Shown in pieces: positions 9,961-22,076 of a DNA stretch of 64,000 nucleotides (its first letter is position 1; the number at the start of each line of letters is the position of its first letter). Both the position numbers and the translations under genes were made by a program. Origin of the DNA: Dipteronia dyeriana (lineage: Eukaryota > Streptophyta > Magnoliopsida > Sapindales > Sapindaceae); assembly GCA_032871835.1 (NCBI GenBank), contig CM065300.1, positions 72,028,017-72,092,016 of the forward strand, read 5' to 3'. Under the pieces are notes generated by a model that saw nothing but the letters and a program-made list of their open reading frames with translations, ran no database searches and was not told the origin of the DNA.

Positions 9961-12688
9961 TCATTTCACGATGGAGTCTCTAGTAGGGCACGTGTGTCTG
10001 TTGTGGCCAACTGTATGATAGATGCTACACTTGCGTCTATATTTCTCAGGAACAATTCTGCTCGGACTTTCATTAATCAAAGTTGGGTTAGAACATCTCC
10101 TGGTATTATACCCTGGTTGTCCACATCTTCTACAGTTTTATGTAGTTGTCCTCTCCGAAGACGAGATATGTTGACCCGCCCTCGGGCGGCCTGCTTGTCT
10201 CTTGGAGATTGGATTCAAAACCACCCTCTTAGCGATGTCAGATGGCACAACCCAGGTAGAAGAATGTCCAATCGGTATAATAAGAATCGAGTACGCATCA
10301 ATAAGTGTTTGTCTCTTGTAATAATCTGCATACAGGGATGTGAAATCTATGTTTCGGTCTCTGTAAAAATAATGAAAACAATGAGATTCACGTTGCAGTA
10401 ATATTAACCGTATACTAAACTGTATGATGTACCTTACGGTAGCAAGCACGTGAGAACATGGAAGCTGGTCCATTTGGAATTTGTTACATGTGCAGGTCTT
10501 TCAGGCTAAGTCAACGGTCCACTGTTTTCCAGACCGCTTCACAGAGAATATGTTCCAATCAACTAGATTTACGGTCATAAAATTACACTTCTCCACGTGT
10601 TTTAGGATCACAAGATGTGCCGCGTCGGTCAACTGATGATGCATGGACTGTGCAGCGTTATGACGATCGTGAAACCAACGTTGTAGTATATTCCTAATGA
10701 ACTCTGCCAGAGTCAACATAGGCAGTTACCGTGCAAATTTTAGGCATGAGTTTATGCATTATGCAACATTTGTTGTTATCACCCTGTACCTCCTGTTGAG
10801 GCAGTGTACACGGGACCACTTGTGTGGATCGACATCAATTACATAATCATATGCATTCAGGTGCAAGTTTCGTAACTCTTCCATGTGCCGATTATATTCC
10901 AACTCGGTGTACGCTCATCCTTTCTATGATATCGCTTTTTAATATTTTTAGAAAAGTACCAGCAACATATGGTCTGGGTGGCATAATGAAACATTTTAGA
11001 AATTCCTGCTTCAATGCTTGTATGACGATCAAAAACGAATACCAAATCATCTATATGGCCAAGGGCACTTTTCAAGCAATCCAAAAATCACTCCCATGAT
11101 AGGTTGTTCTCTGAGTCACTGTAGCCAAAAGCAATGGGATAAACATGTTCATTCCCATATTGTGTAATTGCAACAAACATTATACCCCCGAATCTTCCCT
11201 TTAAATGGGTACCATCAACGGTAATAACTGGACGTAGATACCTCTGGAATCCTCTAAGTGAGGCACCTAACAACATGAAAAAAATAGAGGAATTTACCAT
11301 CTTCGTCACACTGTAAGTCAGTGATTATTTCGAGATTTTTTTTTCTTTCAACACCTAATTGAATGATAGTAGTAGTTGAAAGGTTTCCTCATGCATTCCA
11401 TAGGTTAGTGACAACACATAATCGAGAGCTTGATATGCCTTACTGTACATGATTTGAATGCCATACATTGTTTTCATGTCGGCGATTATGTCATTCAGAC
11501 GCATTAGTGGACCGTCTTGTTGTTGCAATCTAGGTGCAACCATTTCTCCAATTAAGACTGCACTAGCTTATCGATGGCGGCGATGAATATCCTCTAACGG
11601 ACAAGTGTGTTCGTTGACAAAACTTCTTACCTTGAAGTATGTCGTTTCATCTCTCCTCACCGTTTTTAACTTCCACGTACAGTTGTCCATCAAACAAACC
11701 AGATGTAACGTTGTCTTGTTCAACCTTTTCACCTTCCACTCGTAGTTGTGCCGCATTGCAAAATGCCCAACCAATCTCTTCAAATCTTTTTTACTAGGAA
11801 AAAATTTCCCTTTATATATCATGCTTGTAGGTTCATCTTCTACCAAGTTCCTGCTTCCACCCATACCAAAAGAGTACGATTCTGCTCCTAGAATTATCCA
11901 CGTTATGGCATTGTCAGAATCAGCTTCAGTTACATTAGGTCGGACCTCAAAGGTCCTAGCTATATCTACTGCACTAGAACTACATCTGTGTACACGTCTT
12001 TTCATTTGGACAGGTTCTTCATCTTTCTCATTGTTGGCTACAATATTTACCGGATGCAAATTTTTCTCATTAGCCACTTCATGAATTAGCCCTAAATTTG
12101 GTTCATTGTTCTGCTCATTATTCATGTCATTGTACATCTCATTGTATTGGTGGTTGCACTGTCCATCATTCATTTCAATTTGACAACCAAAAAAACTCTT
12201 CCAATTGAGGTCCAACTATATAACCATGGTCGGCTACTTTCGGTGGGACACCACACATGTTTTGCTGCTCTTCGTTCCCACTTCTTTCTGTGAACAATTG
12301 GTTGCTTCCGCCTGACGATCGAAATTGTTGGGTGTTTCCACGACCAGGGGTATCTTCAGCTATCACATTTGTTGTTGCCCTCTCAATTAGACTAACAAAT
12401 ACTTGAGGGATCACCCTATCTTCCCCTAGCATAAACAAAACATCATCGTCATTTCTTATAAATGTGCGACACGCTGTCCTGGGAGCGATTGATATAGATT
12501 GTAGATCAACAATGTATTTGTTCATATCGTACTTTACAACGGTTTGCACGATCGACACCAGCTCTTCGTAAGTCATATTCTTTGACACGTACAATTCCTT
12601 GGTTATCGGAACCAAAAAACCTTTGACTTCCATCAGGTAATTGCTCCCACCGGTCGTTGTAAGATATGACTATTCTCACCCGATCCAT
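9961..12688 (-). pseudogene. mudrA-like: MULE transposase, mudrA type (broken)
   Basis: In minus order: an N-terminal region starting MDRVRIVISYN at 12688; a MuDR DNA-binding-type domain around 11800-11570 (FPSKKDLKRLVGHFAM, CTWKL, EHTCP); a transposase core with first Asp in ITVDGTHLKG (11214-11216) and second in FVFDRH (11028-11030), plus TICCWYF; a SWIM zinc finger (TCTCNKF, LPCSHVLA) at about 10500-10445; and a C-terminal zinc knuckle CRRCGQPG near 10120. The enzyme would bind element ends and cut and paste the MULE from the nucleus. Damage: frameshift near 12630, TAA at 11568-11570, frameshifts near 11340, TGA at 11088-11090 replacing Trp in SWEW, TGA before KTCTC near 10509, TAA near 10133, and the zinc-knuckle His changed to Tyr. 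Length and order match plant mudrA proteins. Confidence 0.9.
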
Positions 12689-12784
12689 TGTCCTGTGAAA
12701 ATCATCATCACAAACCATTATTCACAAATTAAAAAATTAAATTAAGTTTACAATTATTAAGAATTAAAAATATTTATTAAGTAT

Positions 12785-13110
12785 AAGGGATCGAGAACAT
12801 TATCAAAGGGATTGAGTTTTTTGGAAACGGATCGAGAACAATTTCAAAGGGATCGAGAACTTATTGTAAGAGATCGAGCTTTTTCCAAATGGATCGAGAA
12901 CTTTTTCAAGGGATCAAGATTTTATCAAATGGATCGAGAACTTATTGTAAGAGATTGAGCTTTTTCCAAATGGATTGAGAACTTTTTCAAGAGATCGAGA
13001 CCCTTTTCAAGGGATCGAGAATATTCTTCAAATAATCTAGCATTTTTTCAAAATAATCGAGCATTTTTTCGAAATAATCGAGCTTTTTTCAACATATATA
13101 AAACCTCTGT
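12785..13110 (+). repeat. GATCGAG tandem array, transposase side of the right MULE
   Basis: About fifteen units, typically GGATCGAGAACTTTTTCAAG, upstream of the transposase gene. The GATCGAG core is on the plus strand, as in the array at 5630-6320, so the two arrays are direct rather than inverted, and this one is antisense to its gene. A longer unit of about 70 bp is duplicated within 12850-12990. Confidence 0.93.
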
Positions 13111-13422
13111 CCAATAACAAATATGCTCGATTATTCTTTGAATATTCTCGGTTACATATGAAAATTACTCGGATCTATTAAATGTTCATACATGTTCTTG
13201 CAACATAGAAATGCATGCAAAAAATCAGAAATGCATGCAAATAGAAAAGAGAATACACGAGATCAAAAAAGTTACATTCTTGTGCAAATTTTGGAACGAG
13301 ACAACTTTTTTGGAGAGAGATACAAGTTTTTAGACAAATTTTTTGGAGAGATATAGAGGAGTTCAGAAACTTACCTTTTACAAATTAAAGTTTAGGGGCA
13401 ACTTCAGTACTTCACCATAATA

Positions 13423-13474
13423 GATGTCTTTTAAACTTAAGTTATTAAACTGGTGACATCATCACAAAAGACAA
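13423..13474 (-). repeat. Right terminal inverted repeat of the right MULE
   Basis: Read on the minus strand it matches 5134-5185 in about 36 of 52 positions, including GTTTAAAAGA. This fixes the far end of the element. Confidence 0.7.
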
Positions 13475-13948
13475 TAAAAAATATGACATATCTCACAATT
13501 TCTACCACTATTGGGGCTATTTAATTTCAACTTTCCTTAAGAAAAGATCATGTTAAAACAAACCTCGTAATAAAATTCTTAGGTTCATCTTATTTTTAAC
13601 GTGAAGAGATCATTAAAACATCTTACTTTTTCATGTGATTGATGCTATAATGAATGTAACAAGAGAAGTCGTTTTTACAACAGCAACCTGTTATGACAAC
13701 ATATCTTGAAGTTGGGCACAAAGTTGCTCTCATTTTTACTTATTTATTATTACATTGTAAAAGAATTATTCTTACTGATAAGGGTGATTCTTTTCATCTT
13801 TAACAGCCGCGGCATCTCTCTTCTGCTTTGCATCCTAATTTCATTAGACTCTCATATGTAGTCTAATTCAATATCATTATTTAATGACCGATCAACTTGT
13901 AGCATTTTATAATTGTAATTGATATATATATATATATATATATATATT
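13475..13948. other. Unassigned AT-rich sequence with a TA run
   Basis: No gene or element was recognised. A TA dinucleotide run occupies about 13921-13948. Confidence 0.6.
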
Positions 13949-13995
13949 AGTTGGATGGGTCTAGATTTAGAGTTAAATGATGGTGTGGATGGGTT
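13949..13995 (+). mobile_element. Probable LINE flank left of copia C
   Basis: This short piece ends GATGGGTT at the border of copia C, and the sequence after C begins GGGTCTGGGCGG. The shared GGGT(T/C) fits a 5-bp target duplication, so this is likely the same LINE that continues at 41167. Confidence 0.5.
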
Positions 13996-15013
13996 TGGTG
14001 TTTGTAATGCTAAAAAACAATCTGGTTCGAATCTACAAAAAACAGAAAAATAATAAATAAAAACAACACGTTAGGGGAATCAAGGCCTGTGTTTCACACG
14101 GTGTCCTTAAGATAATTTCACCGGCTAACACCGTATGTGTATAACGATTGTTTCCCAAGATACAACGATTTAACAGTGGAAGTGCGAAGCATAAACCACT
14201 TTCAACGAACTCAAATTAGGCTCGAAATTACCACTATAAAAGAACAAAAGAACCAGAAAGAAAACAATTTACTAGCTCTGTATTTCGTGATTTCTAGAAA
14301 TAAGTGAATTATAAGAAAAAGACTTGGATTTAAATAGAAAACCTAATCAGTAGGATTGTTATAGGAAATACTTAATTACTATGGTTGTAATGGTTAAAAG
14401 AAAATAATTAAGGAATAATCTTCCAAAAGATATATTCCTAATTAAACATTGATTCTGATTACTTAGTGATCAAGTAAGTATCAGAATCCAAACAGAAAAT
14501 CAGTTCTTTCCTTAATCTAATTATTTTCCATAACCCAAAACAAAAATTAACTGTTTCGTTAATCAACTTTTCCTTATCATTTAAACCGTCTAACTTAGGG
14601 AAAAATAAATTAAATTAATCATTTCCTAATCAATAAAACGCTGATTTAGGAAAAAAGAAATTTAAAATAGTAACAAAAAGTCGATTGTACGCTCACGGTC
14701 CAATATGTGCTGCATTCATGTACGCAGAACGAGTTCACACGCATGATGATAAGCTACTATCACACAACCATTTATATACCACATATAAGTGTTTTCCCTA
14801 ACCAAAGTGGGATACATATTTTTTTCTCACACAATGGGTTTACCTTGAGGCTCAATTTCCCATTTACCCATTAATTATTTTATGAGTTTGAGTATACCAT
14901 TTCAAAGTTCTCATAGAGGAGAGTTCGAATATACTCTGATATTCCATTTTCATGGAATCAATCATACCCTAATAATACTCTCAAAATGTGTGTTCATCAC
15001 AAAATTTCCAACA
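13996..15013 (-). repeat. Copia C 3' LTR
   Basis: Direct copy of 40176-41166. On minus it begins TGTTGGAAATTTTGTGATG and ends ...AACACCA, consistent with TG...CA ends. The sequence just upstream on minus (GTGGTGGAT) is the likely polypurine tract. Confidence 0.88.
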
Positions 15014-15580
15014 ATCCACCACATGAATGAAATTGACCTAGGAGACATGAGAGATGACTTTTGGTAAGTTCAAACTTTCGAAACTTTCATAGGATATGTA
15101 GGTGTTACCCTTTGGACATTCCCTTGTAAAGGTATGCTTAGTTTACTGGTTAATCAGTAGATATGATATCTTGAACTGTTCTGCCGTTTATGTAAACGAT
15201 AGTGTACCTCATACAAGCATCTTTCAGACCCAATTTGGTTCTCATTATTATGTTCGTTTTGACCATGAACATATGTCTGGTTTTGTAAGAGTCGCTAGAG
15301 AATATAACCCTTCATTATTCTCTTTTAGAAGTGACCCCACTTCTCTCTCATATATGTGATTTCTTAATTAAGAGTAACCCGTATTACTTTGCTCAGATTT
15401 CCAATGCTGAAAATTTCGATGCATAACCTTTTCTCTACGGGCATCACTATTTCATCATAGGAATTGACTGGAGGGTAACCTCTACAGTGATCTAACTAAG
15501 TCTTACAACTTGGTTATCCCATTGAACCTAGATCTTGGGATCTCCATTCAACTAGGTTGGGTTTCCATTGTATCGACTTT
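15014..15580 (-). other. Copia C untranslated 3' region
   Basis: Lies between the end of the RNase H frame and the 3' LTR. No separate gene is seen; a weak open frame at 15102-15359 on plus has no recognisable domain. Confidence 0.55.
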
Positions 15581-16738
15581 TTATTTCATGGGCTTCAGTC
15601 TCATTCCCCTCGATAATGTCTCAAATAATTCTCGATTTAGCCCTTTGGTTAACGAATCTGTAATGTTATCTTTTGACTTTACATAGTTAATAGAGATAAC
15701 TCCAGTTGAGAGTAGTTGTCTAATGGTATTATGTTTTCGATGTATATGTTTAGACTTCCCATTATACATGTTGCTTTGTGCTCTTTCTATTGCTGATTGA
15801 CTATCACAGTGGATGCAAGTCACCGGCACAGACTTTGGCCATCTTGGAATATCCTCTAAGAATTGGCATAGCAATTCAGTCTCCTCACCATATTTATCTA
15901 GAGCAATAAACTCAGATTCATGGTGGATTTGGCTATACACATTTGTTTATAGGATTTCCAGGATACAATCGCACCTCATAGTGTGAACACATACCCACTA
16001 GTAGATTTTGAATCTTTCATATCAAATATCCAGTTTGCATCAATGTATCTTTCTAGGACAGTAGGATATCTGATATAATACAATCCATAATTATGAGTGA
16101 ATCGTAAGTACCTCAGTTCTCTTACTATTTCTTTCCAGTGATGTTAACTACATTAGCTATATATGGTCTTGCACAACTTGTTAAGTACATCAGACTTCAT
16201 ATCACTCTAGAATATTCTAATTGAGAGATGCTCTCACCCTTACTCTTGGATATGTGTAGATTTGTATCGACTGTTGTTTTGGATATTCTAGAATCATTTT
16301 TGTTGAATTTCTCAAGAATCAGGTCAACATAGTGTGACTGACTTAGAATGAGTCCGTTCGATATCCTTGAAATTTTCATTCCCAATATTACATCACCCGG
16401 TCCCATATCTTTCATATCAAATCTTGATTTCAACATATCCATGGTAGATTTGATCATTTTATCATCACTACCAACAATAAGCATGTCATCAATATAAAGG
16501 CATAAAATGACATAGCCATTTCCTGTGTCCTTAACATAAACACATTTGTCACATTCGATAATTTCAAATCCATTTGACATTATAACGTTGTCAAATTTGT
16601 CATGCCATTATTTTGGTGCTTGCTTTAGACCATATAAAGACTTCACCAACTTACAGACTTTCTTTCCTTGCCCTGAAGCGGAAAACCCTTAGGTTGTTTC
16701 ATGTGGATCTCTTCATCTAGATTTTCAATTAAGAAAGT
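15581..16738 (-). pseudogene. Copia C reverse transcriptase (C-terminal part) and RNase H
   Basis: RT motif YIDD at 16485-16496 (LCLYIDDMLIVG), followed by MKDMGPGDVILGMKIS, typical of copia RT, which copies element RNA into cDNA. RNase H follows at 15940-15581 with HCDSQSAIE and KHIHRKHNTIRQLL, ending shortly after LTKGL. The region from 16196 to 15941 is degenerate and carries stops. The upstream border is insertion X. Confidence 0.88.
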
Positions 16739-16781
16739 TGTTAGCTGGAAATCCACTCAAGGTGAGGAATTCCAACTAACA
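16739..16781. repeat. Stem-loop at the start of insertion X
   Basis: Arms 16739-16754 and 16766-16781 pair in 14 of 16 positions (TGTTAGCTGGAAATCC against the complement of GGAATTCCAACTAACA), with an 11-nt loop. Confidence 0.75.
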
Positions 16782-16852
16782 CCCTCAGGACTACTACCTG
16801 GAAGGTCACGATCGGGGTAGATACCTCGTACATGGATTGATTGAGTGACAGG

Positions 16853-18851
16853 TGTAAGTTTCTTGGTTTTTGATTGGCTTATTCAGATTGACAAACCACA
16901 TATTGGGGAATGAGCATGTAAAGGTAGTTTAGATGATCCTTGTTCATGACCAAGCTCAAACATCTAAGGTATATCGCTTACTTAATTTCATTGAAGAGAT
17001 ATAATTACAAACACTCATAACTCATGCATATTTCTTATGTTGTGTGTTTATATGAGTGTGTATTCATGTTTTGATATCTCTTCTTGCATGTTTATATTGA
17101 TCACATCTTTGAATTTGTATTGACATGCACTATGTGTTGCTCTCTCACACACACACTTACTTGCATTTGATTTGTTACGCATGTGTGCTTCATTGATGTC
17201 TAAGCGCATTCATAGTGTGTTTGTTGTTGGTTTAATTCATATTCTGTTGCTTGATTGGATACGTCCGTTCTTGCACAATGGTGTGCTTGTTTTAGCGTGT
17301 TGAGTGACTATTTGAGAAGGTCCTACTCTTCTTTTAGTTTGGTCTTTGGTCACATGGTTTTATTCCATAAGTTTGGGCATTCTTGTTAAAGTTCAAATCT
17401 GACATTTGGTCACTCATTTAACCATAACTCTTTATACCATCATCCAAATCATGTTTTGTTAATTGGAGTAGAAATTAGACCTCCATACCTTTTTAACGGT
17501 ATATTATACAAAACGTTTAGATGTTGTTTGGTCATATTTTAACCCTCTTAAAAATGGGGCTGGGATGCTGAATTCTCAGTGTACGGGTTATACGCTGGTC
17601 CGACCCATGCATTCACCCGTGCAATGACCTGACGGGTGTTTTTTTAGTCTCTGTGCACTGAAACTTGCGTAGTTACTGCACGGGTATGTGCGGTTCACTG
17701 CGCGGGTATTGACCAATGCACAGACCCGCGCACTACGCGTGTCTAGGTAGTTTTTTTTTATCAAAACGATGCCGTTTTGTTTTGCTATATATATATATGT
17801 TATCTTCTTCCCCATTTAGACCTAGAGCTTCGAATTTAAAATCCAAGAGCAAGAAATTGACTCCTAGAGAGAGAGCTCCCAATAACACTTTTTTACTCAA
17901 CCAAACTTCCATCCATGAACTTCTAGCATCATTCTTCATTATTCAAGCATGAGTCTTCATATGTTTCATGACTAGGCAATCTCTACATGTCTTAGACTTC
18001 ATTATTTCCTTACTATGACATGTATACTTAGGTTTTACCTTTTATTGCAAATTAAATTCATGTTCTTGTGTTTAAAAGCTTTTATGACATGCTTGTGATG
18101 TTGGTTGTCGGTTGAGGATTTTATTTTGTGATAGCTAGAATTTAGGACGATTTTACCCTTCTAGCTAAATCTATATGCTTTGCATTTAGATATTGTTTAG
18201 GTCTAATTGATTGCATTTGTTAATTGTATTAATTGTCCTTTGCCATGTTATATGACAACTTTTTTTGAATGGCCTTTGTTTGATAATTAGATATTAGTCT
18301 CTCATAGCTATATTAGTTAAGTCTTCTTACACTTGCATTTAGACATTGATATCTAGGAATTGAATTTACTGACTTCTTTGGATTCCTAGATAAGCATTTA
18401 GTGTAGCCTGACAATACTTGTATGTTTGAATATTTCATCATATTAACTTAGGCTGTTTGACTCTTCACTGAGGTTAAGTCTTGTGACTAATTGGTTAGTA
18501 CACAAGCAAGTCGATCAAGAATCACTATTAAGGCCCGTTGGGTAGTAGTGGTGGGTTAGTAACCTTGAAGTGTGACTAGGTGGTCAGCTTAGGTTGTAAA
18601 CATCATTACAATAGTGGATTTGAGGATCGAATGTGGCTAGAAGGATAGCCCATGGTTTTTCCCCTGTCGAAGGGTTTCCACGTATATATTGTGTCATTTA
18701 TTGTTTAAAGCATAATTAGTTTAATTGAATGCTTTATAATTTGGGATAATATTTGGTAATATTGATTAATCAAAAAAATGGTAATTGATTCGATTAAAAC
18801 CTATTAACCCCCTATAGGTATAGGGACATACACACTTTTAAGGGAATTTTA
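16853..18851 (+). repeat. Element A 5' LTR
   Basis: Begins TGTAAGTTTCTTGG and ends near GGGAATTTTA. It matches 22077-24085 throughout, including the CTATATATA box near 17784 (23011 in the 3' copy) and the ACCCCCT motif near the end. Confidence 0.9.
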
Positions 18852-18854
18852 AAT

Positions 18855-18866
18855 TGGTATCAGAGC
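18855..18866 (+). promoter_or_regulatory. Element A primer-binding site
   Basis: TGGTATCAGAGC, complementary to the 3' end of initiator tRNA-Met, four bases after the 5' LTR. Confidence 0.9.
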
Positions 18867-18983
18867 TGGTGCCTAGATGTACTTAGGTGATTCGTGCTCA
18901 ATATGTGTCTTGCTTTGTGTATTTTGGTTGTTTACATTTTTTTCATTGCATTGCATTTGCATATCATTTATAACCCAAACACT

Positions 18984-20852
18984 ATGAGTGACATTGGGGT
19001 GAGTAGAGAGGGTGTATAAGATGTGAGACCACCATTGCTCAAGGTAGATAATTATTCTTCGTGGAAGAAGAAGATAGAGTCCTTCCTTTCAGCAATAGAT
19101 GATAGAGTTTGGATGATGATTGAAGATGGATATACACCACCAATCATGACCATCGAAGATGGAAGTACTGTGCCTAAGCCGAAGTCTCAACGGAGTTCCC
19201 AAGAGCTTGAAGTATCGAAGTGGAATGATTCGGCAATGTGTGCTCTTCTTAGTGCAATGGATACGAACCGATACAAACTCATCCAAATCACCAAAAATGC
19301 ATGAGAAGCTTGGAGATCGTAGAGAAGGCACATGAGGAAACCGAAGTGAGTGGAAGGCTATTGGCCTATGAATCTAGATGGAGTCCTACATCCACATCAC
19401 CGAAGAAGCAAAAAGCTATAACATTGAAGACATTCGAGATTGTGAAGGAGGATGATGACTTGGATGAAGACTTGGCTCTAATGATGAAGTGATTTAAGAA
19501 ATTTGTGAATCTTCACAAGAATGACTCAAAGAAGAAGATTGAGCCAAGACAAGAGAAGTCTAGAAGGAAAGACATTCAATGCTATGAGTGTAGCGGGATC
19601 GGTCACATTTCTTCCAATGTACTAATTGGAAGAGAAAGAAGGAAAGGTGGTGGCTGCCTCAACAAGTAATAATGGATGTAAAGAAGATTCCTCAAGTGAT
19701 GAGAAACATGTTCTCGACTACACGGCTTTTGGAGCCTCCCATGTGGAAGATGTAGAAAAAGGCAGCAAAGCCTTAGTTTGTGACCTTGAAAAAGGATGTG
19801 ATGAAAAAGTAGCTAAGAAAGTGATTAATGAAGCTACTTATGTTGATGATGCCAATATGGCAACAAGTGACACTTGTAATGACTCTAGTGATTAGAGTTC
19901 CTCATCTCACTCTACAAATGGAAATATAGAGAGCACGAACCTTGAAGGGTTCATTGAGAAAAAGGTTCGAAGACTAAAGGAAGAGAACTTCAAGCTATCA
20001 ACTAAAGTGAGTCACTTGAATGAAGAAGTGAATATAGCTAAGAGAAATGAAGCCTTGATAGAAGATGAGCTTAGAAAGGCTATAGAGTTGATTGTTAAGA
20101 TGACTTTGAGCATGGAGAAGCCTGAACATATGTTGGGAGTTGGCAGGAAGCCAAGTGACAAGAGAGGTCTATGGTTTCAAGATGATAATAAGACCACAAC
20201 TCCAAGAAAAATGGTATTTGTCAAAGGGATGAAGCTCAAAGAGCCCATTCCTCCATTTCATCCTAGAAAGAAAATTGAACTAGGAGAGTGCTCTAAGAAT
20301 GTCCAAATCAAGGTGGCACCAATGAGTCAAGCTCAAGCTCAACCAATGAGAGCATATCAAGCAAGCCTCCTCAACCCAAATACCATCAAGCCAAGAAGCA
20401 ATTCATGCAAGCTCAACCAAGGAATCAATCTTCTCCAACTCAACAAAAAAGGATAAGAGAACCAATACCGCACCAAAGGAAAGATCGAAGACATGGGAAA
20501 ACACCTTTGTCCTCACAAAGGAATGGTATGACCCCTCATTTTATTCTTTCATGTCATTTTTTGTGTTGTTGATAGTCATATTAGACTAAATTGCTTCAAG
20601 TACATTAATATGCGTAGAACTAAGAGCATGATTGAAAGAAAAAGGGCTAGAGCCAATATGCATGTGCCTGGGAGATCTAGTGTCAATTATCCTAAGAGTA
20701 ATATGATGACCTTGACCACTAGGAATGACAATGTGTCACCTAAGTGGATTAAAAAAGATGATCCCACATGCCATTGTGCTAAGGGTTCACCCATAGGCTT
20801 AACTAGGTCCAATAGACTTGGTAAGTCTATAGGGACTCATATTCCTTCTTGA
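18984..20852 (+). pseudogene. Element A gag (broken, with internal deletion)
   Basis: Begins MSDIGVSREGV at 18984, with a stop at 19017-19019. It then shows the copia gag motifs RPPLLKVDNYSSWKKKI and IEDGYTPP. Relative to B, about 265 bp are missing near 19345, between HEETEV and GRLLAYESRW. A zinc knuckle CYECSGIGH follows at about 19580, with a 1-base loss before its last Cys. Then come an acidic region, a coiled-coil region (20007-20100) and a second, frameshifted zinc knuckle near 20555. Gag would form the cytoplasmic particle that packages element RNA. The coding region stops where protease should begin. Confidence 0.85.
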
Positions 20853-22076
20853 ATTGTTTTGATTGACCCCATATGGAGAGCTCAAGCAAAGAGAGCAAAT
20901 TGGCATTGCATTGTGCTCATTGATAATATATATGCTCCTTTATTAATTGCTTGAGATGATTGGTTGTACATATTTTTTTAATAAGTGTGCAACTTTGCTC
21001 TACATGCAATCCATGTCTTATTTATGACCAAACATGCATTTTTGGACTAAGAGAATTGATTGGAAAGTACATTTTGAATGACCTAGAATTGATCTCCATG
21101 ACATGATGATTCTATCCTTGACATGTTTAAATTGATATGCATGATGAAATTATTGAATGCTCTATAATGAATGCAAAAATTTAAGTGTGAAAGTGATTTT
21201 GAGACTTCAATCATTAAGGATCTTGTATCCATTTCAAGGATTTTACAATCCAAAAGTCCCTCTCTCTTTACTTATCAAACAAGGTTACTATCATACATGC
21301 ATTCCACCTGGAAAAATAAAAAAAGACGCAATAGTCGCTCATGTCTTGTTTTGCTTGAAAGTTTGATATAGTTGCTCTTAAATGAATCTATTTTAAAATC
21401 TATCCATGACAAAGGGTGATTTTGGTTTGAATTCTCTTGGAAACCCTTGTTATTTTACTTTGCCAAATACCATGCTTTTGATCTTGAATATAACTTGTCT
21501 TGTATGCAAAGCATTCATTCACACAACTTTTCATGTAATAAAACTCCTTGATTCTATCTTCTTAATTGAGTTGCATAAATTATCCTATATAATTATACAT
21601 GTCTTAAGCCATAAGATTTCCTTGCTAATGCTTCCTTAAGGGGGTACTCCTTTGTCTATCTCATGATATAAAGGGGGAGTAGTTTGGATTTAGGAAGATT
21701 TGAAAGTGGCATGATTGATGGGGAATTGAGAGTTGCACTTGAGGGCAGATTGACTTGTTGAGATGCAATTAACCTATTTAGGGGGAGTATTTGCATTTGC
21801 ATTGTTATTGCATAGTGCTTGTTATTGTTGTTTGTAAATTGCTCGTATTTTTTTTATCTTTCTTGATCACCTCACATACACTTGTCTTGGAAAGTGTGGT
21901 TATATTGTTTTGTAGGGATGTTGTTTCTATAAGAGATGGATGACTTGAAGACCTAGTGTTTAGGCATCTCTTTGTAATGTAGAAAAAATTTGTTGACCCC
22001 ATGTCTTTTGTTTTGTCTATTTGTGAGGATGATATGTGAGTGATGGTTTTGTCACAAAATAGTCAAAGGGGGAGAT
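20853..22076 (+). other. Element A 3' non-coding tail with purine tracts
   Basis: No gene is supported. It matches the B tail (36660-38080), for example GGAGCTCAAGCAAAGAGAGCAA-type sequence near 20876. Several AGGGGGAG-type tracts occur (about 21671, 21780 and the terminal one at 22065-22075). Confidence 0.8.

Larger units (their letters stand above)
5134..13474. mobile_element. Right Mutator-like element with Ulp1-like and transposase genes
   Basis: An element of about 8.3 kb. The left terminus begins at 5134 and the right terminus ends near 13474; the two are inverted copies matching in about 36 of 52 positions. Order: terminus, GATCGAG array (5630-6320), Ulp1-like gene on plus (6364-9748), 212-bp gap, mudrA-type gene on minus (9961-12688), second GATCGAG array (12785-13110), terminus. 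The two genes converge. Both are broken, so the copy is not autonomous. A 9-bp target duplication is expected for a MULE; 5125-5133 and 13475-13483 match in only about 5 of 9 positions, so the duplication is unresolved or decayed. Confidence 0.9.

Noticed and set aside
5125..13483. 9-bp target duplication for the right MULE
   Set aside because: The 9-mers at the inferred borders match in only about 5 positions; the border or the duplication has decayed.
13849..13995. Larger LINE piece left of copia C
   Set aside because: Only the last ~45 bp read plausibly into the LINE; further left I see no LINE-like reading.
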